From NCBI GenBank assembly GCA_017472565.1, contig JAFUPY010000018.1:1-64000 (forward strand): 64,000 nt of DNA, in the 5' to 3' direction. Every line of letters starts with the position of its first letter. The stretch's first letter is position 1. A model generated the notes under the pieces. That model was given only the letters and a program-made list of their open reading frames with translations. It was not told the origin of the DNA and did no database searches. Below are positions 40,153 through 49,758 of the stretch, piece after piece. This stretch comes from Eubacterium sp. Lineage in GTDB: Bacteria > Bacillota > Clostridia > Lachnospirales > Lachnospiraceae. A program made the translations under genes and the position numbers.

Positions 40153-40926
40153 TCATACCGCCACGACCAGCGTCCGATATCCGTCCTTTCGCAGGCGGTT
40201 CTGCAGTTCTACCGCATCCTCCAGCGAACTTTCCGGTCCGATCCAAACCCCATAAAAGGGCTTCTCAAAGTGAATGGTTCCCTGGTAGCCGATCATTTCC
40301 AGACGTTCCAATTGATATGCCGCATTCACATCATATTTGAACAACCCCGTCTGCACATAATAGCCATTTGTGTGTGTCTGCTGATTGACCACAATTGGCG
40401 CCACCGTTCGAACGGCAGAAACAATGGCTTCCACAATATCCTCGTATCGCGTATTCCACAATTCCTGGTCTCTTTCACTGTTCATAAAGCCCACTTCCAA
40501 AAGAACGGCAGGCATGTCGGTTTCCCGCAGAACAATCAGATCTTGTACCGCCTCGATTCCCAAATTTTCAAATCCCACCTGCTCCAACTGACGATTTAAT
40601 TGTTCTCCCAGTTCCACAGCCGCTTCTGAATCCATGGAATACACCAACGACTGTACGCCGTTGTACAGATTGTCCTCCACGCTGTAATTGCGATGGAAAG
40701 AGATAAAATAATCTCCACCTAGTTCATTGGCTTGCTCTGCCTTTTGATACGGAGACGCATATTCATCCGTTGTTCGGGTGTATTTTACAATATATCCCTC
40801 ATCCGCCAGACGTTCTCCCACATCCAACGTTAGTCTTAAGACCTGATCTTTTTCTCTTTCTCCCTGGTAGGTCGCACCGTTATCAAAACCGCCGTGACCG
40901 GCATCCAGTATGATCTCTACTGCCAC
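40153..40926 (-). CDS. N-acetylmuramoyl-L-alanine amidase with SPOR domain (257 aa)
   Basis: The Amidase_3 core begins at once (VEIILDAGHGGFDNGATY), continues with SFHRNYSVEDN and has the zinc-ligand Glu in AVLLEVGFMNSERD near residue 140. The C-terminal 75 residues form a SPOR domain (GYYVQTGLFKYDVNAAYQLE; GVWIGPESSLEDAV) that binds denuded glycan. A GTG start with GGGGGGAG upstream is preferred to the longer ORF, which would begin with TTG inside the divergent promoter. It cleaves peptide side chains in cell-wall turnover or division. Confidence 0.85.
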   Translation of the reverse strand: MAVEIILDAGHGGFDNGATYQGEREKDQVLRLTLDVGERLADEGYIVKYTRTTDEYASPYQKAEQANELGGDYFISFHRNYSVEDNLYNGVQSLVYSMDSEAAVELGEQLNRQLEQVGFENLGIEAVQDLIVLRETDMPAVLLEVGFMNSERDQELWNTRYEDIVEAIVSAVRTVAPIVVNQQTHTNGYYVQTGLFKYDVNAAYQLERLEMIGYQGTIHFEKPFYGVWIGPESSLEDAVELQNRLRKDGYRTLVVAV

Positions 40927-40989
40927 TGTTTGACTCCCCCCTTTTCGTTCTTCTTTCAATATATGTCTGGAAAAAAGGATTAGAACCGG

Positions 40990-41018
40990 TTGACAAACCA
41001 CAAGAAAAAAATTATACT
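40990..41018 (+). promoter_or_regulatory. Consensus-like promoter of fabH
   Basis: TTGACA (40990-40995) and TATACT (41013-41018) with a 17-base spacer, a near-ideal sigma-A promoter, 45 bases upstream of the fabH start. It lies within the TTG-start extension of the divergent amidase ORF and so argues against that extension. Confidence 0.85.
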
Positions 41019-41063
41019 TTAAAAATACTTTGATTTTCAAAATATTATTGTAAGGAAGTTATT

Positions 41064-42032
41064 ATGAGAGCAAAAATCATCAGTACAGGAAGTTATCTTC
41101 CTAAAAATATAGCAACCAACGATTTCCTTTCCACTCTGGTGGACACCAACGATGAGTGGATCACTTCCAGAACCGGCATCAAATCCAGACACCTGGTATC
41201 GGAAGAGGAAACCACCGCTTCCATGGCATACGAAGCGGCAAAAAAAGCTTTGTCAGATGCCAATCTGCAGCCAGAAGATATTGAGCTGATCATCGTAGCT
41301 ACATGTACTGCAGACACGCTGGTTCCAAGCACTGCCTGTGATGTACAGGGTCGTCTGGGGGCAGTCAATGCCACTGCTTTTGACCTGAATGCAGCCTGCT
41401 CCGGCTTCGTGTTTGCACTGACTACTGCAGATGCCTACTTCCAGAGCGGCATGTATAAAAATGCCTTGATCATTGGTGTGGAAACCTTGTCCCGCATCGT
41501 AGACTGGGAAGACCGTTCTGTCTGTGTCCTGTTTGCCGACGGCGCAGGTGCCGCCGTAGTAATGGCAGATGAAACCGGACTGATGTCTGCTTCCCTGGGA
41601 AGTGACGGGGACAAATGCCACGCCATCTATGTAAAGAGCCGGGAGAACAACAATCCATTCTGCCCTGGGGAAAAACCAATGGATCATTTGTATATGGATG
41701 GTGCTGCGGTATTCAAATTCGCTACAAAAACTGTTCCAAAAAGCATTCGTGAAACCTTAGAAAAGGTCAATCTGACTCCTGATGATGTGGATCTGTTTCT
41801 GCTTCATCAGGCAAACATGCGCATCAATCAGAGCATTGCAAAGACACTAAAAGTACCTATGGATAAGATTCCATGCAACATGGATCACTGCGGCAATACC
41901 TCCGGTGCATCCATCCCACTGCTTTTAGACGAAGCAAATAAAAAAGGTCTCCTGAAATCAGGAGACACTGTGGTAATGTCTGGTTTTGGAGCCGGGCTTA
42001 CCTGGGGAACTGTCGTGTTAAAGTGGGCGTAA
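41064..42032 (+). CDS. fabH: 3-oxoacyl-ACP synthase III (KASIII)
   Basis: A 322-aa thiolase-fold enzyme starting MRAKIISTGSYLPKNIATND. Catalytic Cys is in DLNAACSGFVFALTTAD near residue 113; His and Asn lie in LLHQANMRINQSIAKTL and GNTSGASIPLLLDE. It starts fatty acid elongation from acetyl-CoA and malonyl-ACP. Alone here, without the usual fab cluster, and with its own promoter. A series of hairpin repeats follows its stop. Confidence 0.96.
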   Translation: MRAKIISTGSYLPKNIATNDFLSTLVDTNDEWITSRTGIKSRHLVSEEETTASMAYEAAKKALSDANLQPEDIELIIVATCTADTLVPSTACDVQGRLGAVNATAFDLNAACSGFVFALTTADAYFQSGMYKNALIIGVETLSRIVDWEDRSVCVLFADGAGAAVVMADETGLMSASLGSDGDKCHAIYVKSRENNNPFCPGEKPMDHLYMDGAAVFKFATKTVPKSIRETLEKVNLTPDDVDLFLLHQANMRINQSIAKTLKVPMDKIPCNMDHCGNTSGASIPLLLDEANKKGLLKSGDTVVMSGFGAGLTWGTVVLKWA

Positions 42033-42051
42033 TATTATCGATACTAAAAAA

Positions 42052-42408
42052 GTATGTTGAGATTCTACTTTTTGCATCTCAACATACTTTTTTCTCTTAT
42101 CATTTTTATAAATTGTATGTTAAAATTCTGGTTTCCCTTTTTCAACATACTTTTTGTTGCTGGCACTTTCATGAAATGTATGTTGAGATATTAACTTTCA
42201 TTTCTCAACATACTTTTTTGTTGCTGCCGACTTGGTGAAATGTATGTTGAGAGTTTTACTTTCTTTTCTCAACATACTTTTCGCTTCTGTCGACTTCGTG
42301 AAATGTATGTTGAGAGTTTTACTTTCTTTTCTCGACATACTTTTTGTTCCTGTCAGCTTTCTAAAATGTATGTTAAGACTCTTGTTTCATCTTCCCAACA
42401 TACTTTTT
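42052..42408. repeat. Six tandem 63-bp hairpin-terminator units
   Basis: Units begin at 42052, 42115, 42178, 42242, 42305 and 42368, at spacings of 63, 63, 64, 63 and 63 bases. Each has GTATGTTGAGA, about 15 bases of loop, TCTCAACATAC and a T run of four to seven, thus an intrinsic-terminator shape on the plus strand. Units 4 and 5 are almost identical; units 2 and 6 differ more. They lie between the converging fabH and clpX genes. The pattern is not CRISPR: the intervening sequence is also related between units. Confidence 0.9.
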
Positions 42409-42415
42409 AATCAAT

Positions 42416-44158
42416 TTACCCTTCTAGAAGTGGTGTTTCGCACCCACGCATGGTTATTCTTGGACCACCGTTTCCTTCTACATACTCTTTTGTGATGAGT
42501 ACGGAACCGATGTTGTCATCTTTTGGAATCTCATACATGATATCCAGCATGATTTCTTCGATGATAGAGCGCAGTGCTCTAGCGCCAACTTTTTTCTCCT
42601 TTGCCTTTTTTGCAATGGCAATCAGTGATTCATCGTCAAATTCCAGTTTCACTTCGTCCATTTCCAACAGCTTCTGATACTGCTTGATAATGGCGTTCTT
42701 TGGCTCTTTTAAAATATCGATCAACATGTCTTCTGTCAGTGCTTCTAAGGAGAACAGGATTGGCAGACGTCCAATAAATTCTGGAATCATACCAAACTTT
42801 CTGATGTCCTCTGTTGTCACTTTCATCAGAATGTTTTCATCGTTGTCATACTTGTCTTTTAGGTCAGAACCAAATCCCATGGTGGAATGTTTTGTCAGAC
42901 GTTCCTTGATAATTTCTTCCAGACCTGGAAAAGCACCGCCACAGATGAACAGGATATTTGTAGTATCGATGGTGGTCATTGGAACCATGGCATTTTTGCT
43001 GCTTGCCCCAACAGGGACTTCTACTTCGGCACCTTCTAACAGCTTCAACATCCCCTGCTGTACAGATTCGCCGCTGACGTCACGCTGGTTGGCATTTTTC
43101 TTTTTGGCAATCTTGTCAATCTCATCGATGTAGACAATACCGCGTTCTGCCTTTTCCACATCGTTGTCTGCTGCCGCCAACAACTTGGAAAGTACACTTT
43201 CGATGTCATCCCCAATATAGCCAGCTTCTGTTAAAGAGGTGGCATCTGCGATAGCCAATGGCACATTCAATAGTCTTGCCAGCGTTTTTACCAGATAAGT
43301 CTTACCGGAACCGGTTGGACCTACCATCAGCATATTGGACTTTTCAATCTCGATGCCGTCATCGTAGTTGCTCATCACACGTTTGTAATGATTGTAAACT
43401 GCAACAGACATAGCCTTTTTTGCATGCTGTTGACCGACAACATAGTCATCCAGACTGGCTTTGATCTTATGTGGTGGCGGAATCTTCTTGATATCAAGAA
43501 TTGGCTCCATATCCTTTTCCTGTTTTTTCTTTTTCTTCTTCACCTGCTTTGGCGCACCGCCCATCAGGTTCTGAAGGTCAGCCATATTTACAAAGCTGAT
43601 GTGTGGATTCTTACCGGAGCCAAACAAATCCCCAATATTGATGCCGCCGGAAATATTGTGATGCGGGTTCTGAGGTGCTCCCTGTCCCTGATTCTGACCA
43701 GCTCCCTGTCCCTGATTCTGACCAGCGTCCTGCCCATTCTGACCAGCACCAGAACCCTGATTGACATTCTCGCCATCGGCTTCGATTGGTGTTGGATTCT
43801 GTCCTGGTGCACCAAATCCCGGCATTCCCGGAAAACCACCAAACATATCCATCCCCGGAAATCCTCCCATACCTGGAAAACCTGTCATATCCATCATGCC
43901 CGGATAAGCAGACATGGCATCCAAGGTCTGCTGCATACAATCTGCACAGATTAAAATATTATTTGGAACGCGAACTAATTTCCCTGCCACGCTTTCCGGG
44001 CGCTGGCAGATATAGCATCTGCATTCTTCTTTTTTCTTCGGTTCTTCCTCCTGCTTTTCAACAGGTTCTCCTGTGACTTCCGCCGCTGTATCTTCCACCA
44101 AAACAACGTCCTCTTCTGGTGTCACTTCACGGAAATCGCCTTCAATAAAATCTCTCAT
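42416..44158 (-). CDS. clpX: ClpX-type unfoldase with a low-complexity insert (580 aa)
   Basis: The N-terminal zinc-binding domain is recognisable (CYICQRPESVAGKLVRVPNN then ICADCMQ). Residues about 84-190 are a Met-Pro-Gly-Phe and Gly-Gln-Asn-rich stretch not found in normal ClpX of about 420-430 aa. The AAA core has Walker A GPTGSGKTYLVKTLARLL and Walker B IVYIDEIDKIAKKK, and the ClpP-docking loop is HSTMGFGSDL. ATP-dependent unfolding for ClpP or on its own. No clpP gene is beside it, so whether it is the main ClpX or a paralogue is not known. Confidence 0.88.
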   Translation of the reverse strand: MRDFIEGDFREVTPEEDVVLVEDTAAEVTGEPVEKQEEEPKKKEECRCYICQRPESVAGKLVRVPNNILICADCMQQTLDAMSAYPGMMDMTGFPGMGGFPGMDMFGGFPGMPGFGAPGQNPTPIEADGENVNQGSGAGQNGQDAGQNQGQGAGQNQGQGAPQNPHHNISGGINIGDLFGSGKNPHISFVNMADLQNLMGGAPKQVKKKKKKQEKDMEPILDIKKIPPPHKIKASLDDYVVGQQHAKKAMSVAVYNHYKRVMSNYDDGIEIEKSNMLMVGPTGSGKTYLVKTLARLLNVPLAIADATSLTEAGYIGDDIESVLSKLLAAADNDVEKAERGIVYIDEIDKIAKKKNANQRDVSGESVQQGMLKLLEGAEVEVPVGASSKNAMVPMTTIDTTNILFICGGAFPGLEEIIKERLTKHSTMGFGSDLKDKYDNDENILMKVTTEDIRKFGMIPEFIGRLPILFSLEALTEDMLIDILKEPKNAIIKQYQKLLEMDEVKLEFDDESLIAIAKKAKEKKVGARALRSIIEEIMLDIMYEIPKDDNIGSVLITKEYVEGNGGPRITMRGCETPLLEG

Positions 44159-44175
44159 ACTTACACTACTTTCTA

Positions 44176-44994
44176 TTACAACTTGCGCAAAGGTTCTGTG
44201 GTATGAATGCCAATGACATTCTGAATGATTGGCAGTATCTCCTCATACGCAAGTTTTCTTTCTGTTTTTACCCCATTTACTACTTCCGTAAACACGTCAT
44301 TTGTGATATCCACAAAACCTGTCGGAGTCTTGCGGCTGACCATACGACGTACATGTGGCAAACTGTCTTCCTTCATATACATGAAAAAGTTTGGCGTCAT
44401 AAAGTCAATTTCCTGTACCGGAGCATCCAGGAAATACAGATCCAGATGTTCCTCATAAGAGCCATCTTCCTGTTCAGACATCTTACGATACAGTTCATAC
44501 CAGTTTTTCTGATCGCCTTTGCGGATCATGAACTGCTGTCCACGGGTATTCACCCACACATCTTCCACAATTGGCATCGCGGCAAGCGGCATTGGCGCTC
44601 CTGTACCAACATCACAAAAATAACGCTGTCCATCCAGGGTAACGATAGACGCTCTGTGATCAATAAAATTATCCTGTGGACCAGTCACAGGTCCAAACAT
44701 AATACGGCAGAAACATGGCTGCACATCAAATCCAAGTCCCTTTAAGATACGGAAGAAAAATCCATTCAGTTCAAAACAATAGCCGCCCCGGCCATTGACA
44801 ACGATCTTGTTGTACAGACTTTCCCCATCCAGGCGAACTTCCCTGCCATAATCAAAAACATCCAAATTATCATACGGAACATGGCACTGACAGGAAAAAA
44901 TCAAGTCATCCAGACATTCCCTGGTAAGTGTCACTTCCTTTTCATAGCCGATGCGTTTCAGACACGCAGCTAATTGTTCTTTACTAAAACTCAT
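44176..44994 (-). CDS. nat: Arylamine N-acetyltransferase (272 aa)
   Basis: Catalytic Cys in NGRGGYCFELNGFFFRILKG near residue 72, then His in IDHRASIVTLDGQRYFCDVG and Asp in that same CDVGTGA segment, giving the Cys-His-Asp triad. The family transfers acetyl from acetyl-CoA to aromatic amines and hydrazines; in gut bacteria it can act on drugs such as 5-aminosalicylate. It follows the ClpX gene by a short gap in the same direction. Confidence 0.92.
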   Translation of the reverse strand: MSFSKEQLAACLKRIGYEKEVTLTRECLDDLIFSCQCHVPYDNLDVFDYGREVRLDGESLYNKIVVNGRGGYCFELNGFFFRILKGLGFDVQPCFCRIMFGPVTGPQDNFIDHRASIVTLDGQRYFCDVGTGAPMPLAAMPIVEDVWVNTRGQQFMIRKGDQKNWYELYRKMSEQEDGSYEEHLDLYFLDAPVQEIDFMTPNFFMYMKEDSLPHVRRMVSRKTPTGFVDITNDVFTEVVNGVKTERKLAYEEILPIIQNVIGIHTTEPLRKL

Positions 44995-45060
44995 ACCAAC
45001 CTTTTTCTCCTATGTTAATGCAGGACTATTGTCCAACAATATTTAGTGCTCCTACGCAGG

Positions 45061-45110
45061 AAAAAATTGGCTCTTACAAACCTTAAGACGGTTTGCGCGA
45101 GGCAATTTTT
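45061..45110. terminator. gatCAB terminator hairpin
   Basis: AAAAAATTG at 45061 pairs with CAATTTTT near 45102, with inner CTC...GAG and AAACC...GGTTT pairing. It lies 20 bases beyond the gatB stop on the minus strand and can act in both directions. Confidence 0.65.
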
Positions 45111-45130
45111 CTGCAAGGCGCATTATTTTA

Positions 45131-46561
45131 TTACAGTAATTCCTTAAGAATCTGATTCACCATGCCAGGATTTGCCTTCCCTTTCATGGCTTTCATTGTC
45201 TGGCCTACTAAGAATCCAATGGCTTTTTCTTTTCCATTGCGGTAGTCCTCTACAGACTGTGGGTTGTCTTTAATTACCTGTTCGATGGCTGCACGAAGTG
45301 CGCCTTCATCGTTGACGGTTTTCAGACCTTTTTCTTCTACATAAGCATCTGGGTCAATGTCGTTTTTGAACACTTCTTCAAATACTTCTTTTGCAACCGT
45401 ACTGTTGATAGTGCCTGCATCTGCAAGGTTGATCAGCTTTGCAAGGTTTGCTGCTGAAAATGGAATTTCATTTGGATCCATACCATTTTCCTTTAACAAA
45501 CGCATCGTTTCTACCATAAGCCAGTTGGAAACCTTTTTCGGCTTGTTGCAGATAGCAGTTGTCTCTTCGAAAACATCTGCCATTCTCTTGTAGTTTGTAA
45601 TAATATCAGCATCGTATTCTGGCAATTCGTATTCCACCATGTAACGCTGCATTTTTTCTTCACGGAATTCTGGCTGTTTTGCACGGATTTCATCTAACCA
45701 TGCATCGCTGATTACGATTGGAACCAGGTCTGGTTCTGGGAAGTAGCGGTAATCCTGCGCATCTTCCTTGGAACGCATTGCATAGGACGCACCCTTGGCA
45801 TCATCCCATCTTCTTGTTTCCTGTACCACTTCTTTGCCCGCTTCTAACAGATCCATCTGACGGTTCTTTTCTCCTTCGATGGCTCTTGCAATGGCACTGA
45901 AGGAGTTTAAGTTCTTCATCTCTGTTCTTGTGCCGAACTTGTCGGAGCCAACTTCTCGAATAGAAAGGTTCACGTCTGCACGCATGGAGCCTTCCTGCAT
46001 CTTACAGTCAGATGCTCCAAGATACTGGATGGTAGTGCGCAGCTTTTCAAGATATGCCACTACTTCTTCTGCAGAGCGCATATCTGGTTCGGATACGATT
46101 TCGATCAGAGGCACACCGGAACGGTTGAAATCAACCAGTGAGCAGTCATCCCAATCATCATGGATCAGCTTACCAGCATCTTCTTCCATATGGATTTCAT
46201 GGATTCTGATTTTCTTTGGTCCATTTTCTGTTTCGATTTCCACATAACCATTTCGACAGATTGGCAGATACAGCTGGGAAATCTGATAGTTCTGTGGGTT
46301 GTCTGGATAGAAGTAATTCTTTCTATCGAATTTGCAGTACTGTGTGATATCACAATTTGTTGCGATACCTACTGCTGCCGCATATTCTACTACCTGTTTA
46401 TTTAAAACTGGCAGAGAACCTGGCATACCTGTACAAACAGGACATGTATGTGCATTTGGAGCTGCACCAAAAGCGGTGGAGCATCCACAGAAAATCTTTG
46501 TCTTTGTGGCAAGTTCTACGTGAACTTCCAGACCAATAACGGTTTCGTACTGTTTACTCAT
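45131..46561 (-). CDS. gatB: Asp-tRNA(Asn)/Glu-tRNA(Gln) amidotransferase subunit B
   Basis: A 476-aa protein starting MSKQYETVIGLEVHVELATK, with GCSTAFGAAPNAHTCPVCTG and RKNYFYPDNPQNYQISQLYL, then GVPLIEIVSEPDMRSAEEVV. The C-terminal tail domain (residues 390-476) ends QTMKAMKGKANPGMVNQIL. It binds and phosphorylates the mischarged tRNA side chain. Co-directional with gatA and gatC. Confidence 0.98.
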   Translation of the reverse strand: MSKQYETVIGLEVHVELATKTKIFCGCSTAFGAAPNAHTCPVCTGMPGSLPVLNKQVVEYAAAVGIATNCDITQYCKFDRKNYFYPDNPQNYQISQLYLPICRNGYVEIETENGPKKIRIHEIHMEEDAGKLIHDDWDDCSLVDFNRSGVPLIEIVSEPDMRSAEEVVAYLEKLRTTIQYLGASDCKMQEGSMRADVNLSIREVGSDKFGTRTEMKNLNSFSAIARAIEGEKNRQMDLLEAGKEVVQETRRWDDAKGASYAMRSKEDAQDYRYFPEPDLVPIVISDAWLDEIRAKQPEFREEKMQRYMVEYELPEYDADIITNYKRMADVFEETTAICNKPKKVSNWLMVETMRLLKENGMDPNEIPFSAANLAKLINLADAGTINSTVAKEVFEEVFKNDIDPDAYVEEKGLKTVNDEGALRAAIEQVIKDNPQSVEDYRNGKEKAIGFLVGQTMKAMKGKANPGMVNQILKELL

Positions 46562-46574
46562 GCTCGTATACCTC

Positions 46575-48035
46575 CTAAACTTCTACCAGCGGACATCTCT
46601 GATACTTATGAGTCTGTTCAAAGCTATACGCTGCACGAATAATATCTTTTTCTTTGAAGCAATCTCCGATCAACTGTAAGCCGATTGGCAGACCCTTGGA
46701 GTCCATGCCGCATGGAACAGTAATACCTGGCAAACCTGCAAGGTTAACGGAAATGGTATAAATGTCGCCCAGATACATTTTGATTGGGTCGCTTAAGGAT
46801 TCACCCAATTTTGGAGCTGTTGTTGGCGCAGCAGGTCCAAGGATGACATCATATTTTTCAAAGGCTTTATCAAATGCCTGCTTGATCAATGCTTTTGTTC
46901 TTAATGCTTTCAGATAGTAAGCATCATAGTAACCGGAGCTAAGGACGAAGGAACCAAGCATAATACGGCGCTTTACTTCCGGGCCAAAGCCTTCGGAACG
47001 GGACTTTTTATACATATGATGGAGTCCGTCGTAGTTTTCGGTACGGTAGCCGTATTTTACACCTTCAAAACGAGCCAGGTTGGAGCTTGCTTCTGCAGAT
47101 GCAATTACATAGTATGCAGGAATTGCGTACTCAATCAGTGCAAGGTCAAACTCTTCTACGATAGCACCCTTTTCTTCCAACACTTTTGCTGCTGCCAGCA
47201 CTGCTTCTTTTACTTCTGGGTCAAGCCCTTCTCCCATGTAATCTTTTGGGATACCGATTCGCATGCCCTTTACATCATCCACCAGGGCAGATGTAAAATC
47301 GTATTCACGCTCTACGGATGTGGAATCTTTTTTATCATAACTGGAAATCACTTCCAGAATGGTTGCGCAGTCTGTAACGTCCTTTGCTACAGGTCCAATC
47401 TGGTCTAAAGACGAACCATAGGCAATCAGTCCATAACGAGAAACAGTTCCGTAGGTTGGTTTGATACCTGTGATACCACAGAAAGAACTTGGCTGACGGA
47501 TGGAGCCGCCGGTATCAGAACCAAGGGCATAGAAACATTCTTCTGCTGCCACTGCCGCACAGGAGCCACCGGAAGAACCACCTGGAACGTGTTCTGGATT
47601 CCATGGGTTTCTTGTCACACCATAAGCAGATGTTTCTGTGGTACTGCCCATGGCAAACTCATCCATGTTTGTTTTCCCAAGGATAACGGCGCCTGCTTTT
47701 TCCAGATTGATGACTGCTTCTGCAGTAAAAGTAGGAACAAAGTTACCCAGGATTTTAGAACTGCAGGTTGTCAACATGCCATCCGTACACATGTTGTCCT
47801 TGATTGCCACTGGAACACCTGCTAACGGTCCTGTCAACTCACCAGCATCAATCAGTGCCTGCACTTCTTCAGCACGTTTCAATGCGCCTTCGACATCTAC
47901 GGTCACGTAAGCATTGATCACATCTTCATGTTTTTTGATCTGTTCCAAAGAAGCCAGTACCGCTTCTTTTACAGTTACTTCTTTTTCTTTTATTTTCTTG
48001 CCTAATTCAACGGCTGTTAAACTTGTTAAGCTCAT
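46575..48035 (-). CDS. gatA: Amidotransferase subunit A
   Basis: A 486-aa amidase. The Ser-cisSer-Lys triad region is visible: AIKDNMCTDGMLTTCSSKIL, then HVPGGSSGGSCAAVAAEE and SDTGGSIRQPSSFCGITG. It supplies ammonia from glutamine or asparagine to the GatB site. It lies 13 bases before gatB and 17 bases after gatC. Confidence 0.98.
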   Translation of the reverse strand: MSLTSLTAVELGKKIKEKEVTVKEAVLASLEQIKKHEDVINAYVTVDVEGALKRAEEVQALIDAGELTGPLAGVPVAIKDNMCTDGMLTTCSSKILGNFVPTFTAEAVINLEKAGAVILGKTNMDEFAMGSTTETSAYGVTRNPWNPEHVPGGSSGGSCAAVAAEECFYALGSDTGGSIRQPSSFCGITGIKPTYGTVSRYGLIAYGSSLDQIGPVAKDVTDCATILEVISSYDKKDSTSVEREYDFTSALVDDVKGMRIGIPKDYMGEGLDPEVKEAVLAAAKVLEEKGAIVEEFDLALIEYAIPAYYVIASAEASSNLARFEGVKYGYRTENYDGLHHMYKKSRSEGFGPEVKRRIMLGSFVLSSGYYDAYYLKALRTKALIKQAFDKAFEKYDVILGPAAPTTAPKLGESLSDPIKMYLGDIYTISVNLAGLPGITVPCGMDSKGLPIGLQLIGDCFKEKDIIRAAYSFEQTHKYQRCPLVEV

Positions 48036-48052
48036 TACTACTCTCCTTACAA

Positions 48053-48346
48053 TTATTCTACTGTCTTTGGCACCTTGAAGGCTCTGTCCTTCTTGTCAGG
48101 TGCGTTGGCAAGAATTTTTTCATACTCATCGCCATTGGTTACAACGTCTTCACGGAACACATTGTTCACCGGGAAAACATGGGACATCGGTTCTACCCCT
48201 GCTGTATCCAACTCATTTAATTTATCAATGTAATCCAGCATATTGCCAAGATCCTGTTTCGCTTTTTCCTTTTCTGCGTCGGACAGCTCTAACTTCGCTA
48301 AGATTCCAACGTATTCGATTGTTTCATCACTAATAATATTCGCCAT
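48053..48346 (-). CDS. gatC: Amidotransferase subunit C
   Basis: A 97-aa protein ([20 protein letters not shown] then [20 protein letters not shown]), matching GatC in length and in the conserved VEPMSH with DVVTNGDE after it. It stabilises the GatA-GatB contact. Its start overlaps the end of the zinc-ribbon gene by 17 bases. Confidence 0.97.
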   Translation of the reverse strand: MANIISDETIEYVGILAKLELSDAEKEKAKQDLGNMLDYIDKLNELDTAGVEPMSHVFPVNNVFREDVVTNGDEYEKILANAPDKKDRAFKVPKTVE

Positions 48347-49484
48347 AATTTACTCCTTCCTCTGGCACCACAAATTCACTTGGTGTCAAATACAGCACAT
48401 TTTCCGGATCACTGATGCGGACATATGTGCCCTCTTCTATCGTTACGTTTTCAACGCAATGGGCATAGTCATCCAAATACCCCTCATCTCCTTCTTCGTA
48501 AAGAGGATCTCTGATGCAGAACCAGTCGATATAACTCTCGTATTCGTAATCGTATGGATCTCCATTTTCTAAAATGGCAACGTCCTCACTTAAGGTAAAG
48601 ATGTCAACATAATCAAAATTGCCTTCCAGGGTCAAATCATAGGTGCCTGCCGGGAAATCCACACCGGCCTGGTACATCTGATCGCCAGGGATCACCACAT
48701 CCGGATTGCCCTGCAGCGGATTTTCCATACATGGAATGATTGGCCCTGCATTTTCTGTAACAAGACGCATCTGGGCACTGCCTGTAATCTTTACCTGCGC
48801 ACCGTTATACAGCTGCAAATTGCCGATGGTAACGTATCCATTCTGTCCTTCTGCATCCAGAATCTCATAGATATTAATAAAGTTATTCAGATCAGCTACA
48901 GAAATATCGCCTCTGCCGGATAACATCTCCAGTTCATAGGTGCCCTCCGGAAGATCATATCCCACCACATAGTAACCGGCATACAATCCAGTATTACCAT
49001 AGTCACCAGTCTCTTCCAGTTCGTAAGCCGCAAACTCATAATAGCTGTCATCCACTTCCCAATGAGAATCATCGAACCAGCTTCGAGTCGGTTCTTCCAA
49101 CTCAACCTCAAAACCAAAGTCCTCAAAAATATCACTGACGGCTCCAGATACGCTTCGGATACCAACGATAACGGAAAACAACACTGCGAAAACAATCAAA
49201 ATAAAGATAACTGCCGCAATCGCCTTGAGTGGGAACTTTCCGCTTTCCCTGCGTCGTTCTTCCTTTGCATAGGATGTGCGTTTTTCCCGCCTCTGCTCCC
49301 GTTCTGCATAACTTCTTCGAAACGGTCCATCCGATTCCTCATGCACATGAGTCAGCGGTCTGTTGTCACAACTACTTTCATTTAAATAATAATTCTGCGC
49401 ATGTTGACGCTGCGGCATACCACATTCGGTACAAGTACCTCCGGAAACTCTGCCGCCACACAGAAAACATCTTAACTTTGCCAT
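48330..49484 (-). CDS. Zinc-ribbon membrane protein with repeated extracellular beta domains (384 aa)
   Basis: Starts at [11 protein letters not shown] behind GGGAGGAATG. Residues 5-23 form a zinc ribbon (CFLCGG then CTECG). A single transmembrane helix follows at about residues 85-108 ([20 protein letters not shown]). The outside part has two or three copies of a beta unit with the pattern (D/Y)-x-P-(A/E)-G-T-Y-(E/D)-[20 protein letters not shown] and [16 protein letters not shown]. It is upstream of gatC and overlaps it, so it shares the gatCAB operon. Function unknown. Confidence 0.8.
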   Translation of the reverse strand: MAKLRCFLCGGRVSGGTCTECGMPQRQHAQNYYLNESSCDNRPLTHVHEESDGPFRRSYAEREQRREKRTSYAKEERRRESGKFPLKAIAAVIFILIVFAVLFSVIVGIRSVSGAVSDIFEDFGFEVELEEPTRSWFDDSHWEVDDSYYEFAAYELEETGDYGNTGLYAGYYVVGYDLPEGTYELEMLSGRGDISVADLNNFINIYEILDAEGQNGYVTIGNLQLYNGAQVKITGSAQMRLVTENAGPIIPCMENPLQGNPDVVIPGDQMYQAGVDFPAGTYDLTLEGNFDYVDIFTLSEDVAILENGDPYDYEYESYIDWFCIRDPLYEEGDEGYLDDYAHCVENVTIEEGTYVRISDPENVLYLTPSEFVVPEEGVNYGEYY

Positions 49485-49660
49485 AACACATTCCTCCCGC
49501 ATCGGCCACATCTGTCAGAACATATATAATGTAATCACAGTTAGCCCATGATAAATGGTTATAATCTGTTATATATTATCATAAGAAGATAAGAGAAAGC
49601 AAATACATTTCAAATTTCTTAACATTTGATTAAATCCAATCTATCATCCCCCTGGTTCTA

Positions 49661-49689
49661 TTGACTTTTGGGAATTATCGGAGTAGTAT
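49661..49689 (+). promoter_or_regulatory. Promoter of the LTA-synthase-like gene
   Basis: TTGACT (49661-49666) and TAGTAT (49684-49689) with a 17-base spacer, 69 bases before the start codon of the next gene. Confidence 0.6.
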
Positions 49690-49758
49690 TTCAAAGGTTG
49701 TAAACTACATTTAATAAGAAAAGAAACATGAAAAAGAAATAGGAAATGGAGCGTTATT

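Noticed and set aside
41038..41040. TTG start for the cell-wall amidase giving 295 aa
   Set aside because: The extra N-terminus lies in the near-consensus fabH promoter region and has no ribosome binding site; the GTG at 40926 has GGGGGGAG before it.
42052..42408. Regular 63-bp repeats as a possible CRISPR array
   Set aside because: Loops and intervening sequences are themselves related between units, and each unit holds an inverted repeat with a T run. CRISPR spacers would be unique and repeats would be 23-37 bases without T runs; no cas genes are present.
42232..42495. Plus-strand ORF across the hairpin repeats
   Set aside because: It comes from the 63-bp periodicity (21 codons) and has no ribosome binding site; it also runs into clpX on the other strand.
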